From NCBI GenBank assembly GCA_934565615.1, contig CAKTIH010000050.1, positions 1 to 14,828 on the forward strand: DNA of 14,828 nt, given 5' to 3'. Below the pieces are notes generated by a model that worked only from the letters and a program-made list of their open reading frames with translations, did no database searches and had not been told where the DNA came from. Both the position numbers and the translations under genes were made by a program. The stretch is from an uncultured Oscillospiraceae bacterium. GTDB taxonomy: Bacteria; Bacillota; Clostridia; Oscillospirales; Oscillospiraceae. How positions within the stretch are numbered: position 1 is the first letter of the stretch; every line of letters begins with the position of its first letter. Below are positions 6,460 through 13,533 of the stretch, in pieces.

Positions 6460-7887
6460 ATGAAGAGTATTTACCTCAGAAACTTTACAGCGACGGCGCT
6501 GCTGGTGCTGACCTGCTTTATCCTTGTGGCGTTCTCGTTCGTGGGTATAGGCAGACTGTACCTCATACGCGAGTATAAAAGCGACATGGTCGCAAGCGCC
6601 GAGGAGGTATCGCGCACGGCGGCGGCGGTGAGTCAGAACGACTCGATGAACAGCTGGCTGCTGAGCATGATAATAAGCGCGATATCGCGCTCGACCGGGA
6701 ACCATATCTTCATCACCGACGCGAACGGACTTGTCATGTCCTGCTCCGACCAGACGCCGATGTGCAAGCATTACGGGACGCTGCTGCCGGAAGATATCAT
6801 GACCGAGATAAAAAGCGGGCAGGAGACGGAGATAAGCACGCTCGGCGGGATGTACGCAAAGCCCCGCTATATCGTCACCCACGAGATAGCGCGGGAGACG
6901 GACGGCGAACTTACGGGCTATGTGTTTGTGACGAACGCACCGGATAATATACTCAGCAACTGGTCGACCTTCGTGCTCATCGCGACGGTCATCGCGGTGC
7001 TCGTGCTGTGCATGTCGCTTGCGGTGTCGCTTGTTTACTCCAAGCGCATGGCGCGGCCGCTTGACGAGATGGCGGCGGCGTCGAGAAAATTCGCGAGAGG
7101 GGACTTCTCCGTGCGCGTAAAGCAGCAGGAGGACCCGACAGACGAGATGGGCGCGCTCATCGATTCGTTCAACAAGATGGCAGACTCTCTCCAGAATGCG
7201 GAGAACCGCAGGAGCGAGTTTATCGCGAACGTCTCACACGAGCTGCGCACGCCGATGACGACGATCGCCGGCTTTGCCGACGGTATACTCGACGGGACCA
7301 TCCCGAAGGATCAGGAGACGAAGTACCTCACCTCGATAAGAGACGAGACGCGCAGGCTCTCCCGCCTTGTGCGCGATATGCTGGACGCTTCGCAGACGAG
7401 AGCCAGAGCCGCCGACCCGAGCAAGCGCACGGTGTTCGACCTGACGGAGCTTGTGCTTCAGACGCTGCTCAGCTTTGAGACGCGCGCGACGCAGAAGAAC
7501 CTCGACGTTGACCCGCAGCTGCCGGAGAACCACATAATGGTCATTGCCGACAAGGACGCGATAACGCGGGTAATATATAACCTCCTCGATAACGCCGTGA
7601 AGTTCGCGACCCCCGGAAGCTGCCTCACGCTGAGACTGTACAGGGACGCGCAGAAGGCCTACGTCTCGATAAAGGACATAGGCGAGACGATACCGCCGGA
7701 CGATCTGCCGTTTATCTTCGACCGTTTCCACAAGTCCGACCGGTCGCGCAGCCTTGATAAGGACGGCGTCGGGCTGGGGCTGTATCTGGTGAAGTCGATA
7801 ATCAACAGTCATGACGAGGACATAGCCGTGAAGAGCGAGGACGGAGCAACGGAATTCGTCTTTACGCTCAAGCTGGCCGATAAATAA
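6460..7887 (+). CDS. Sensor histidine kinase (HAMP, HisKA, HATPase_c)
   Basis: Membrane kinase of 475 residues, partner of the regulator just upstream. TM1 is at about 10-34, an extracytoplasmic sensor region spans 35-167 and contains a cysteine pair (C95, C102 in CSDQTPMCKH), and TM2 is at about 168-193. HAMP follows (about 194-245, with RPLDEMAAASRKFARGDF). The phospho-acceptor is H260 in NVSHELRTPM. The ATPase domain has the N-box N374-LLD-N378, an F-box PFIFDRFHK and the G2 box DGVGLGLYLVK (435-444). The G1 box reads D406-IGETI instead of the usual DxGxGI, so the second glycine is replaced. The ATG at 6460 uses a TAAGG ribosome site that overlaps the stop of the regulator gene. The sensor fold is not identified, so the signal is unknown. 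Confidence 0.93.
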   Translation: MKSIYLRNFTATALLVLTCFILVAFSFVGIGRLYLIREYKSDMVASAEEVSRTAAAVSQNDSMNSWLLSMIISAISRSTGNHIFITDANGLVMSCSDQTPMCKHYGTLLPEDIMTEIKSGQETEISTLGGMYAKPRYIVTHEIARETDGELTGYVFVTNAPDNILSNWSTFVLIATVIAVLVLCMSLAVSLVYSKRMARPLDEMAAASRKFARGDFSVRVKQQEDPTDEMGALIDSFNKMADSLQNAENRRSEFIANVSHELRTPMTTIAGFADGILDGTIPKDQETKYLTSIRDETRRLSRLVRDMLDASQTRARAADPSKRTVFDLTELVLQTLLSFETRATQKNLDVDPQLPENHIMVIADKDAITRVIYNLLDNAVKFATPGSCLTLRLYRDAQKAYVSIKDIGETIPPDDLPFIFDRFHKSDRSRSLDKDGVGLGLYLVKSIINSHDEDIAVKSEDGATEFVFTLKLADK

Positions 7888-7901
7888 AAGGATTAAAAGA
7901 T

Positions 7902-9149
7902 ATGAGCAATATGCAGGACTGGTATGCTCCGCTTGAGGAGCGTACTTCACCGGAGAGTGAACGGAAAAAGAAAAAGCCGGGCAAAACATCCTGGCGCATC
8001 GGCGGGGCGATACTGCTGGTCGTGCTGCTGATCGCGGCAAGCTCGCTGATCTTCTCCGGTTCAAACCAGAGAACGGAGCCGCCGTATATCGGCGGCGACG
8101 GTATGCCTGACGACTGGAACGATTACCTTGATAACTATTATCAGGTGACCGAGAGCAAGGACGCGGAGATAAAGCTGCCGCGCGCGGAGCTTGTACCGGA
8201 CTTCAAGGTGACGATCTCCAGTGAGCGCGGCAAGGAGCTTAGCCTTCAGGAGCTGTATGACCAGTGCTCGAAGTCGATAGTCGCAATAAAGGGCTATCAG
8301 GACGGCGTTGACGGCTACTACTGGGGCAGCGGCATCATCCTTTCCGCGGACGGCCTGATACTCACAAACACGCATGTCATTGAGACCTGCGATACGGCAA
8401 GTGTGACGCTTTATGACAACAGCAGCTACGCGGCGACGCTTGTCGGCGCGGACAGCATAAGTGACATTGCCGTGCTCAAAATCGAAGCGACCGGTCTGAC
8501 CCCGGCGAGCTTCGGCGACAGCGCGGAGCTTGCCATCGGTGACAGGGTCGCGGCGATAGGAAACCCCTTGGGCGAGACCTTCCGCATGACGCTGACTGAC
8601 GGGATAATCTCTGCGATAGACAGAGGCATCAGCTATAACGGCCACAGCATGACACTGCTCCAGACTAACACCGCCATCAACGAGGGCAACTCCGGCGGTG
8701 CACTGTTCAATATGTACGGCCAGGTGATCGGCGTGACGAACATGAAGATGATGTCCTCCTATTCAAGTATCGAGGGCATCGGCTTTGCGATACCGTCGGC
8801 AACGGTAGTGACGGTCGCGGATTCGCTGATGCAGTACGGCGAGGTACGGGGCCGCCCGGCGATAGGCGTCACTGTCGGCGCGATACCGGATAACGTCACG
8901 AGCCACTATGATCTGCCCACCGGTCTTTATGTCTCGGCAGTCGAAGAGAAGTCCGACGCCGCGGCCAAGGGCATACAGCAGGGGGACATCATTACCGCTG
9001 TGAACGGCAGCCCTGCCTCCGCGACGAGTGATATACTCACCGTGAAAAACACGCTCAGCGTCGGCGACACGATCACTTTCACAATCTGGCGCGACGGAGA
9101 GACATTTGACGTCGACGTCACACTGGTGGACGAAAACGATCTGAAGTAA
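7902..9149 (+). CDS. htrA: HtrA/DegP-like membrane-anchored serine protease with PDZ domain
   Basis: Envelope quality-control protease, 415 residues. A charged cytoplasmic leader ending in RKKKKPGKTSWR is followed by a single membrane anchor at about 33-52. The extracytoplasmic part holds a linker (53-110), a trypsin-like domain with the full triad H158 (LTNTHV), D188 (SDIAVLK) and S264 (NEGNSGGA), and one PDZ domain (about 320-405; GLYVSAVEEKSDAA, GIQQGDIITAVNG). The length and single PDZ are usual for Gram-positive HtrA. It starts 14 nt after the kinase stop with AAAAGGA upstream, so it is the third gene of the two-component operon. This suggests that the kinase senses the envelope or that the protease degrades a sensor partner; that link is inference. 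Transcription ends at the hairpin at 9164-9204. Confidence 0.95.
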   Translation: MSNMQDWYAPLEERTSPESERKKKKPGKTSWRIGGAILLVVLLIAASSLIFSGSNQRTEPPYIGGDGMPDDWNDYLDNYYQVTESKDAEIKLPRAELVPDFKVTISSERGKELSLQELYDQCSKSIVAIKGYQDGVDGYYWGSGIILSADGLILTNTHVIETCDTASVTLYDNSSYAATLVGADSISDIAVLKIEATGLTPASFGDSAELAIGDRVAAIGNPLGETFRMTLTDGIISAIDRGISYNGHSMTLLQTNTAINEGNSGGALFNMYGQVIGVTNMKMMSSYSSIEGIGFAIPSATVVTVADSLMQYGEVRGRPAIGVTVGAIPDNVTSHYDLPTGLYVSAVEEKSDAAAKGIQQGDIITAVNGSPASATSDILTVKNTLSVGDTITFTIWRDGETFDVDVTLVDENDLK

Positions 9150-9163
9150 ACAGAGAACAAAAC

Positions 9164-9204
9164 AAACACCCTCGGAACCATTGCTGCGGTCCCGAGGGTG
9201 TTTT
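9164..9204. terminator. Bidirectional intrinsic terminator between htrA and prmA
   Basis: CACCCTCGG (9167-9175) pairs with CCGAGGGTG (9192-9200), with inner ACC/GGT pairs after one mismatch and an 8-base loop. TTTT follows on the plus strand and the minus strand has TTTGTTTTG, so it can stop both convergent transcripts. Confidence 0.9.
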
Positions 9205-9217
9205 GACTTGTTCTGTA

Positions 9218-10135
9218 TCAGCGGCAGACGAGGCAGTGCCACTCATCTTCGGACTTATGATCGAGAATTTCAAAGCCGTTGGAGATAAGCGCGGCTTCGG
9301 TTTCCGGCCAGCGGTGCTCGATAATGCCGGAGCAGATGAACACAGCGCCCGGAGCCATGAACTGGCGCACGACGGCGGAGAGGGGAATGATAACGTCGGC
9401 AACGATGTTTGCGAGCACGAGCTGGTACCCGCTGCCGATGCGGGCGCGGAGGGAGGCGTCGGCGATGATATCGCCCGCCCATGCCGTCATTTTATCCTCA
9501 CCGATGCCGTTGAGTGCCGCGTTTGACATCACGACGTCCGGGGCCTTGGGGTCGATATCCACGCCGAGGCAGCTGTCACAGCCGAGAATGAGCGCGCCGA
9601 TGCCGAGAATGCCGCTGCCGCAGCCGAGGTCGAGCACGCGCACGCCGGGCTTTGAAAACTTCTCAAGCGCGGCAAGGCACATGCGCGTGGTCGCGTGGCT
9701 GCCGGTGCCGAAGATAAGGCCGGGGTCAAGCCTTAATGGGAGCCGTCCGTCCTGCGGCGTTTCCTCCCATTCGGGCACGACGACGAGCTTTTCGCCGACC
9801 TCGATGGGCTTATAATACTCGCGCCAGTTGTTCTCCCAGTCGCTGTCCTCAACATAGCTTGTAGTAACGTCACTGTACGCGGCGTTGATGCGGCGGAGCA
9901 CGGCAAGGCCGTCCTCATCGTCGGTCAGATAGCACTTGATGCGGCTGACGCCAACGAACTGGTTTTCAAGCTCGTCATCCACATAGTCCCAATACTGGTG
10001 GTTCTGCTCGAGGAAATCCTTGAAATCCTCCTCGTTCTCAATGACGAAGCCGTCGGCTCCCATGTCCGCTATTTCCTGACAGCGCGCGTCTATCTCCGCA
10101 CCGGGCGTGTTGACTGTGACTTCTATATAACGCAT
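9218..10135 (-). CDS. prmA: Ribosomal protein L11 methyltransferase PrmA
   Basis: SAM-dependent enzyme that trimethylates amino groups of ribosomal protein L11; 305 residues, typical length. The N-terminal alpha/beta L11-recognition domain (RYIEVTV, GADGFVIE) leads to the PrmA signature DPGLIFGTGSHATTRMCL (137-154), then the SAM motif VLDLGCGSGILG (167-178), LGVDIDPKA, and LANIVADVIIPL. The start is put at the ATG at 10135, which has GGAGG 5 nt upstream; an in-frame TTG four codons earlier lies inside that ribosome site and is rejected. It begins 29 nt after the pseudouridine synthase stop on the same strand, so the two ribosome/RNA-modification genes are probably one operon. Confidence 0.95.
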   Translation of the reverse strand: MRYIEVTVNTPGAEIDARCQEIADMGADGFVIENEEDFKDFLEQNHQYWDYVDDELENQFVGVSRIKCYLTDDEDGLAVLRRINAAYSDVTTSYVEDSDWENNWREYYKPIEVGEKLVVVPEWEETPQDGRLPLRLDPGLIFGTGSHATTRMCLAALEKFSKPGVRVLDLGCGSGILGIGALILGCDSCLGVDIDPKAPDVVMSNAALNGIGEDKMTAWAGDIIADASLRARIGSGYQLVLANIVADVIIPLSAVVRQFMAPGAVFICSGIIEHRWPETEAALISNGFEILDHKSEDEWHCLVCR

Positions 10136-10164
10136 AGTGTCCTCCAAGTTGTTTATCTGATTTC

Positions 10165-10800
10165 TTATTTGAAATATTCAAATCCGTTCCACGGGAAAAC
10201 AGGCTCGGGCATGGCCGAAAAGCTCATGGCTTTGCCTGACGCCGGGTGGCGGAAGCCGAGAGCGTGCGACCAAAGGGCGAGCGCGCAGTCCCTATACCGG
10301 CTGCCGTATTTCACATCCCCGACGAGCGGCAGGGCGCGCGAGGAGAACTGAACACGGATCTGATGTGTGCGCCCGGTGTGCAGAATGACGCGAAGCAGGG
10401 AAAGCTCCGGGATTGCTTCGAGCAGAGAGTATTCAAGCTCCGCATCCTTTACGCCGCCGCGCTGACGCTTCACGACGAAGGATTTGTTCTTTGCACGGTC
10501 CCAGAATAGCAGGTCGCGCAGCACGGCGCTGTCCTCTGCCGGGCGTCCCTGCACGACAGCCAGATATTCCTTGCGGAGCTGCCGCGCCGCGATCTGCCGC
10601 GACAGCGCAGCGGCTGCGGCGGGGGTGCGCGCATAGACCATTACTCCGCCGACGGCGCGGTCGAGCCGGTGGACGCAAAAAATGTCCCCGCCGAGCTCTT
10701 CCGACAGCAGACGCGGCATGCCGGGCTCCTCAGACAGGACGCCCGCGGGCTTTACGCATACGACTATATCAGCATCCGAATATAGTATTTGCAGAGGCAA
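10165..10800 (-). CDS. RluA-family pseudouridine synthase (second short paralogue)
   Basis: 211 residues, cytosolic, catalytic domain only with no S4 domain. It opens with LQILYSDADIVVCVKPAGVLSE, closely like the protein at 2474-3106. The catalytic aspartate is D47 in HRLDRAVGGVMV (the usual serine after the motif is glycine here), and the HTGRTHQIRVQFSS and PLVGDVKYG blocks follow. The only start in frame before a stop is a TTG at 10800; GGTGAT five bases upstream matches the distal part of the Shine-Dalgarno sequence and supports it. It is the first gene of a minus-strand operon with prmA, read from the promoter at 10837-10865. The target uridine is unknown. Confidence 0.88.
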   Translation of the reverse strand: MPLQILYSDADIVVCVKPAGVLSEEPGMPRLLSEELGGDIFCVHRLDRAVGGVMVYARTPAAAAALSRQIAARQLRKEYLAVVQGRPAEDSAVLRDLLFWDRAKNKSFVVKRQRGGVKDAELEYSLLEAIPELSLLRVILHTGRTHQIRVQFSSRALPLVGDVKYGSRYRDCALALWSHALGFRHPASGKAMSFSAMPEPVFPWNGFEYFK

Positions 10801-10836
10801 ACAGCATCACCATGACCCTTTTTCAGCGTTTTTTCT

Positions 10837-10865
10837 ATTCTACATCTTGTACGGCTTTTTTGCAA
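10837..10865 (-). promoter_or_regulatory. Promoter of the pseudouridine synthase-prmA operon
   Basis: On the minus strand, TTGCAA (10865-10860), a 17-bp spacer and TAGAAT (10842-10837) place the start near 10830, about 30 nt before the TTG start codon. Confidence 0.55.
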
Positions 10866-10896
10866 CGGCAAGAAAAATTCTCGGAGCTTTTGTTAA

Positions 10897-10926
10897 TTGA
10901 CGGCGGACACAGGGGCATGATACCAT
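10897..10926 (+). promoter_or_regulatory. Promoter of the Na/Pi-cotransporter gene
   Basis: TTGACG (10897-10902), an 18-bp spacer and TACCAT (10921-10926) preceded by TGA, an extended -10. The start would be near 10933. It lies between divergent genes. A competing -10-like GATAAT at 10943-10948 lacks a matching -35. Confidence 0.4.
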
Positions 10927-11000
10927 CGATGCAGAACGGTAAGATAATGGTAGTTTTTGCGCGTTTTGATTAGGAGCTGGTTAAACTGAACGTTTCAAAC

Positions 11001-12743
11001 GTGATATCACTTCTCGGCGGCGTCGCCCTTTTCCTGTTTGGCATGACGCTTATGGGCGAAGGGCTGAAGAAGGCGGCAGGAAGCAAGCTGGAAATGGTGC
11101 TCTATAAGCTGTCGGGGACACCGCTCAAGGGAGTGCTCCTCGGCACGGCGGTGACGGCGGTGATACAGTCGTCCTCTGCGACCTCGGTCATGGCGGTCGG
11201 CTTCGTAAATTCCGGGATGATGAAGGTCAGACAGGCGATATCGGTCATCCTCGGCGCGCTTATCGGAACGAGCGTGACGGGCTGGATAATCTGTCTTTCG
11301 AGCCTTGAGGGCTCGGGCGGCTGGGTGTCGCTCTTTTCCACATCGACGATAACGGCTGTCGTCGCCGTTATCGGGATCGTGCTCAGAATGTTTTCCAAGA
11401 AGCAGTCGAGCCACCATGTCGGTGACATACTGCTGGGTTTTGCCGTGCTGATGTTCGGCATGCAGGCCATGAGCGCGGCGGTGTCCCCGCTGCGCGAGAG
11501 CGAGGGCTTCCTGCGCCTGCTGACGACGTTCTCTAACCCCTTGATCGGCATCCTTGTCGGCGCGGTTTTCACGAGCGTATTGCAGAGCGCGTCCGCGGCG
11601 GTGGGTATTCTCCAGGCGCTGTCCATGACAGGGGCGGTGAGCTTTTCGGCGGCCTACCCTATTATTCTCGGTATTGCCATAGGTGCGGCGGTTCCTGTGC
11701 TGCTCTCGTCGCTTGGGGCGAAGGTGGATGGCAAGAGAACGGCGCTTGCGTATCTGGTGATAGAGATCATCGGAGTTGTGATATGCGCGGCGGCGTTTTA
11801 CGGAGCTGACCTCATCTTTGACCTGCCGGTGAAGAGCAGGATAATGACGCCGGTCAGCATCGCGACGGTGAACTCGCTGTTCAGGATCGTGACGACGCTG
11901 GCGCTGCTGCCGTTTATCGGTGTGCTTGAGCAGATAGTGACGAGCTTTATAAAGGAGAGCGAGGCGGAGAGAAACGTCAACGCCGAGTTTGACAGGCTCG
12001 ACGAGCGTTTCCTTGCGCACCCGGCGCTCGCGATAGAGCAGTGCCGCCTGACAATAAACTCTATGGCGCGGACATCGAGGGACAACATATGCTCCGCAAT
12101 GACGCTGCTCTTCAGCTATGACGAGGAGCAGGCGAAGGAGATAGAGCGTACGGAGGATCTGGTCGACCGCTACGAGGATAAGCTCGGCACATATCTGATG
12201 AAGCTGACGCGCTCGGAGCTGAGCCGCAGCGACAGCGAAAGCGCCGCAAAGTACCTGCACACGCTCAGCGACTTTGAGCGAATCAGCGACCACGCAATGA
12301 ACATCTGCGAGGCGGCGCATGAGATACACGAAAAGAAGATACGCTTTTCGCCGGAGGGTGAGAGGGAGCTCCTTGTACTCAGCGGGGCGGTGAACGAGAT
12401 ACTTGAGCTGTCCGTCACGGCCTTCATCGACGAGAACATAAACAGGGCCTACCGCGTGGAGCCGCTGGAGGATCGGATAGACGTACTGTGCGACGAGATG
12501 AAGCTGCGCCATGTGGATAGGCTCCAGACCGGGGACTGCTCGCTTCAGACGGGCTTTGTCTTCAATGACCTGCTCACGAATTTTGAGCGCGTGGCCGACC
12601 ACTGCTCAAACCTCGCGATAGCAATGATAGAGCTGCGGGACGACGCGTACGACACGCACGACTATGTGATAAACCTCAAGCAAATGCACGCGCACAACTT
12701 CGATGAGCTTTATGGCTATTACGCACAGAAATACGAAATATGA
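11001..12743 (+). CDS. Na+/phosphate cotransporter (PNaS/NptA family) with C-terminal PhoU-like domain
   Basis: Integral membrane transporter of the Na/Pi-cotransport family, about 580 residues. The two inverted transport repeats are visible: the first has QSSSATSVMAVGFVNSG from Q56, the second LQSASAAVGILQA from Q195, with glycine-rich hydrophobic helices between and after (to about residue 315). From about 325 to 560 the protein is helical, acidic and soluble, with PhoU-like three-helix repeats (FERISDHAMNICE, NFERVADHCSNLAIA). This layout is usual in Firmicutes. The GTG at 11001 is the first standard start, but the only ribosome site, TAGGAG at 10971-10976, is 24 nt away. A CTG at 10986 would be spaced 9 nt and would add the N-terminus NVSN typical of homologues as I recall them. 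Phosphate uptake or export control is family knowledge; the direction is not visible. Confidence 0.93.
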   Translation: MISLLGGVALFLFGMTLMGEGLKKAAGSKLEMVLYKLSGTPLKGVLLGTAVTAVIQSSSATSVMAVGFVNSGMMKVRQAISVILGALIGTSVTGWIICLSSLEGSGGWVSLFSTSTITAVVAVIGIVLRMFSKKQSSHHVGDILLGFAVLMFGMQAMSAAVSPLRESEGFLRLLTTFSNPLIGILVGAVFTSVLQSASAAVGILQALSMTGAVSFSAAYPIILGIAIGAAVPVLLSSLGAKVDGKRTALAYLVIEIIGVVICAAAFYGADLIFDLPVKSRIMTPVSIATVNSLFRIVTTLALLPFIGVLEQIVTSFIKESEAERNVNAEFDRLDERFLAHPALAIEQCRLTINSMARTSRDNICSAMTLLFSYDEEQAKEIERTEDLVDRYEDKLGTYLMKLTRSELSRSDSESAAKYLHTLSDFERISDHAMNICEAAHEIHEKKIRFSPEGERELLVLSGAVNEILELSVTAFIDENINRAYRVEPLEDRIDVLCDEMKLRHVDRLQTGDCSLQTGFVFNDLLTNFERVADHCSNLAIAMIELRDDAYDTHDYVINLKQMHAHNFDELYGYYAQKYEI

Positions 12744-12747
12744 TACT

Positions 12748-12786
12748 CAAAAACCGGAGACGCATAAACAGCGTTTCCGGTTTTTG
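12748..12786 (+). terminator. Intrinsic terminator after the Na/Pi-cotransporter gene
   Basis: CAAAAACCGGAGACGC (12748-12763) pairs with GCGTTTCCGGTTTTTG (12771-12786) around a 7-base loop: 16 bp with one wobble and a built-in T-run. It begins 4 nt after the stop codon and, being A/T-rich on both flanks, could act in both directions. Confidence 0.9.
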
Positions 12787-12835
12787 AATGTGCTGCGGAA
12801 AATAATATTTCGGTAATCTCTTTTTCTGCCTGCTA

Positions 12836-12844
12836 TGCTATACT
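12836..12844 (+). promoter_or_regulatory. Extended -10 promoter of the second two-component pair
   Basis: TGC directly followed by TATACT (12839-12844) forms an extended -10 element, with no recognisable -35 box 17 bp upstream. It lies 24 nt before the ATG, whose AAAGGGGG ribosome site is at 12851-12858. Confidence 0.5.
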
Positions 12845-12867
12845 TCAAATGAAAGGGGGCGGTTGAA

Positions 12868-13533
12868 ATGGCAGCGAATCGGATATTGCTGGTGGAGGAC
12901 GATCACGCTATCGCGGACGCGGTGGCGCTGAACCTGCGTACCGTCGGATACGAGGTCTCCGCCTTTGACGACGGCGGCGAGGCCGCCGCGGCCTTGGAGA
13001 AGGATCATTCCTTTGACCTTGCGCTGCTGGACATTATGCTGCCGGGGATGGACGGCTTCGCGCTCTTTGCGCTGATGGAAAAATACAATATCCCCGTCAT
13101 TTATATGACCGCCAAGACCGACAGCGAATCGGAAGTGCGCGGACTCAAGGAGGGCGCGGAGGATTATATCGTCAAGCCCTTCGAGATCGTGACGCTGCTT
13201 GTGCGGATAGAGAAGGTGCTCAAACGCACTGGACGGCTCAATCAGGTGTACCGCTTCCGGGACCTGACTTTGGACGCCGAAAACCGCACATTGACATGCG
13301 CCGGAGAGTCGATCGACCTGCCGCCGCTGGAGTTTGACGTGCTTGCGGTGCTGATGAAGAACAAAAACCGCACAGTATCCCGTGAGCGGATATTGAACGA
13401 GATATGGGGCGAGGACTATTTCGGGGATATCCGCACGGTGGATGTGCGCGTGGCGAATCTGCGGAAAAAGCTGAACCTATCCGAGGCAATCCGCACCATT
13501 TCAAAAGCCGGGTACCGGTTGGAGGAACGATGA
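12868..13533 (+). CDS. OmpR-family response regulator (second pair)
   Basis: 221 residues. The receiver domain has E10-D11-D12, the phospho-acceptor D55 in LALLDIMLPG, the YMTAK switch region and the lysine in YIVKPFE. The winged-helix effector (about 125-221) has LPPLEFDVLAVLMKN, RTVSRERILNEIWG and RTVDVRVANLRKKL. The ATG at 12868 follows a strong AAAGGGGG site. Its TGA overlaps the ATG of the kinase gene, indicating translational coupling. Many regulators of this style control ABC transporters for antimicrobial peptides or cell-wall responses, but no such gene is in the window, so the target is unknown. It uses fewer ATA isoleucine codons than the genes to its left. Confidence 0.93.
   Translation: MAANRILLVEDDHAIADAVALNLRTVGYEVSAFDDGGEAAAALEKDHSFDLALLDIMLPGMDGFALFALMEKYNIPVIYMTAKTDSESEVRGLKEGAEDYIVKPFEIVTLLVRIEKVLKRTGRLNQVYRFRDLTLDAENRTLTCAGESIDLPPLEFDVLAVLMKNKNRTVSRERILNEIWGEDYFGDIRTVDVRVANLRKKLNLSEAIRTISKAGYRLEER

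Noticed and set aside
10135..10147. TTG start for PrmA four codons upstream
   Set aside because: The TTG overlaps the GGAGG that serves the ATG at 10135, and MRYIEV is the usual PrmA N-terminus.
10947..10973. Eight-codon leader ORF (MVVFARFD) just before the Na/Pi gene
   Set aside because: It has no ribosome site and no attenuator-like codon run or hairpins; its stop falls in the TAGGAG site, probably by chance.
11007..12602. 531-codon minus-strand open frame opposite the Na/Pi transporter
   Set aside because: The translation is Arg/His-rich and low complexity, typical of the complement of a GC-rich membrane gene.
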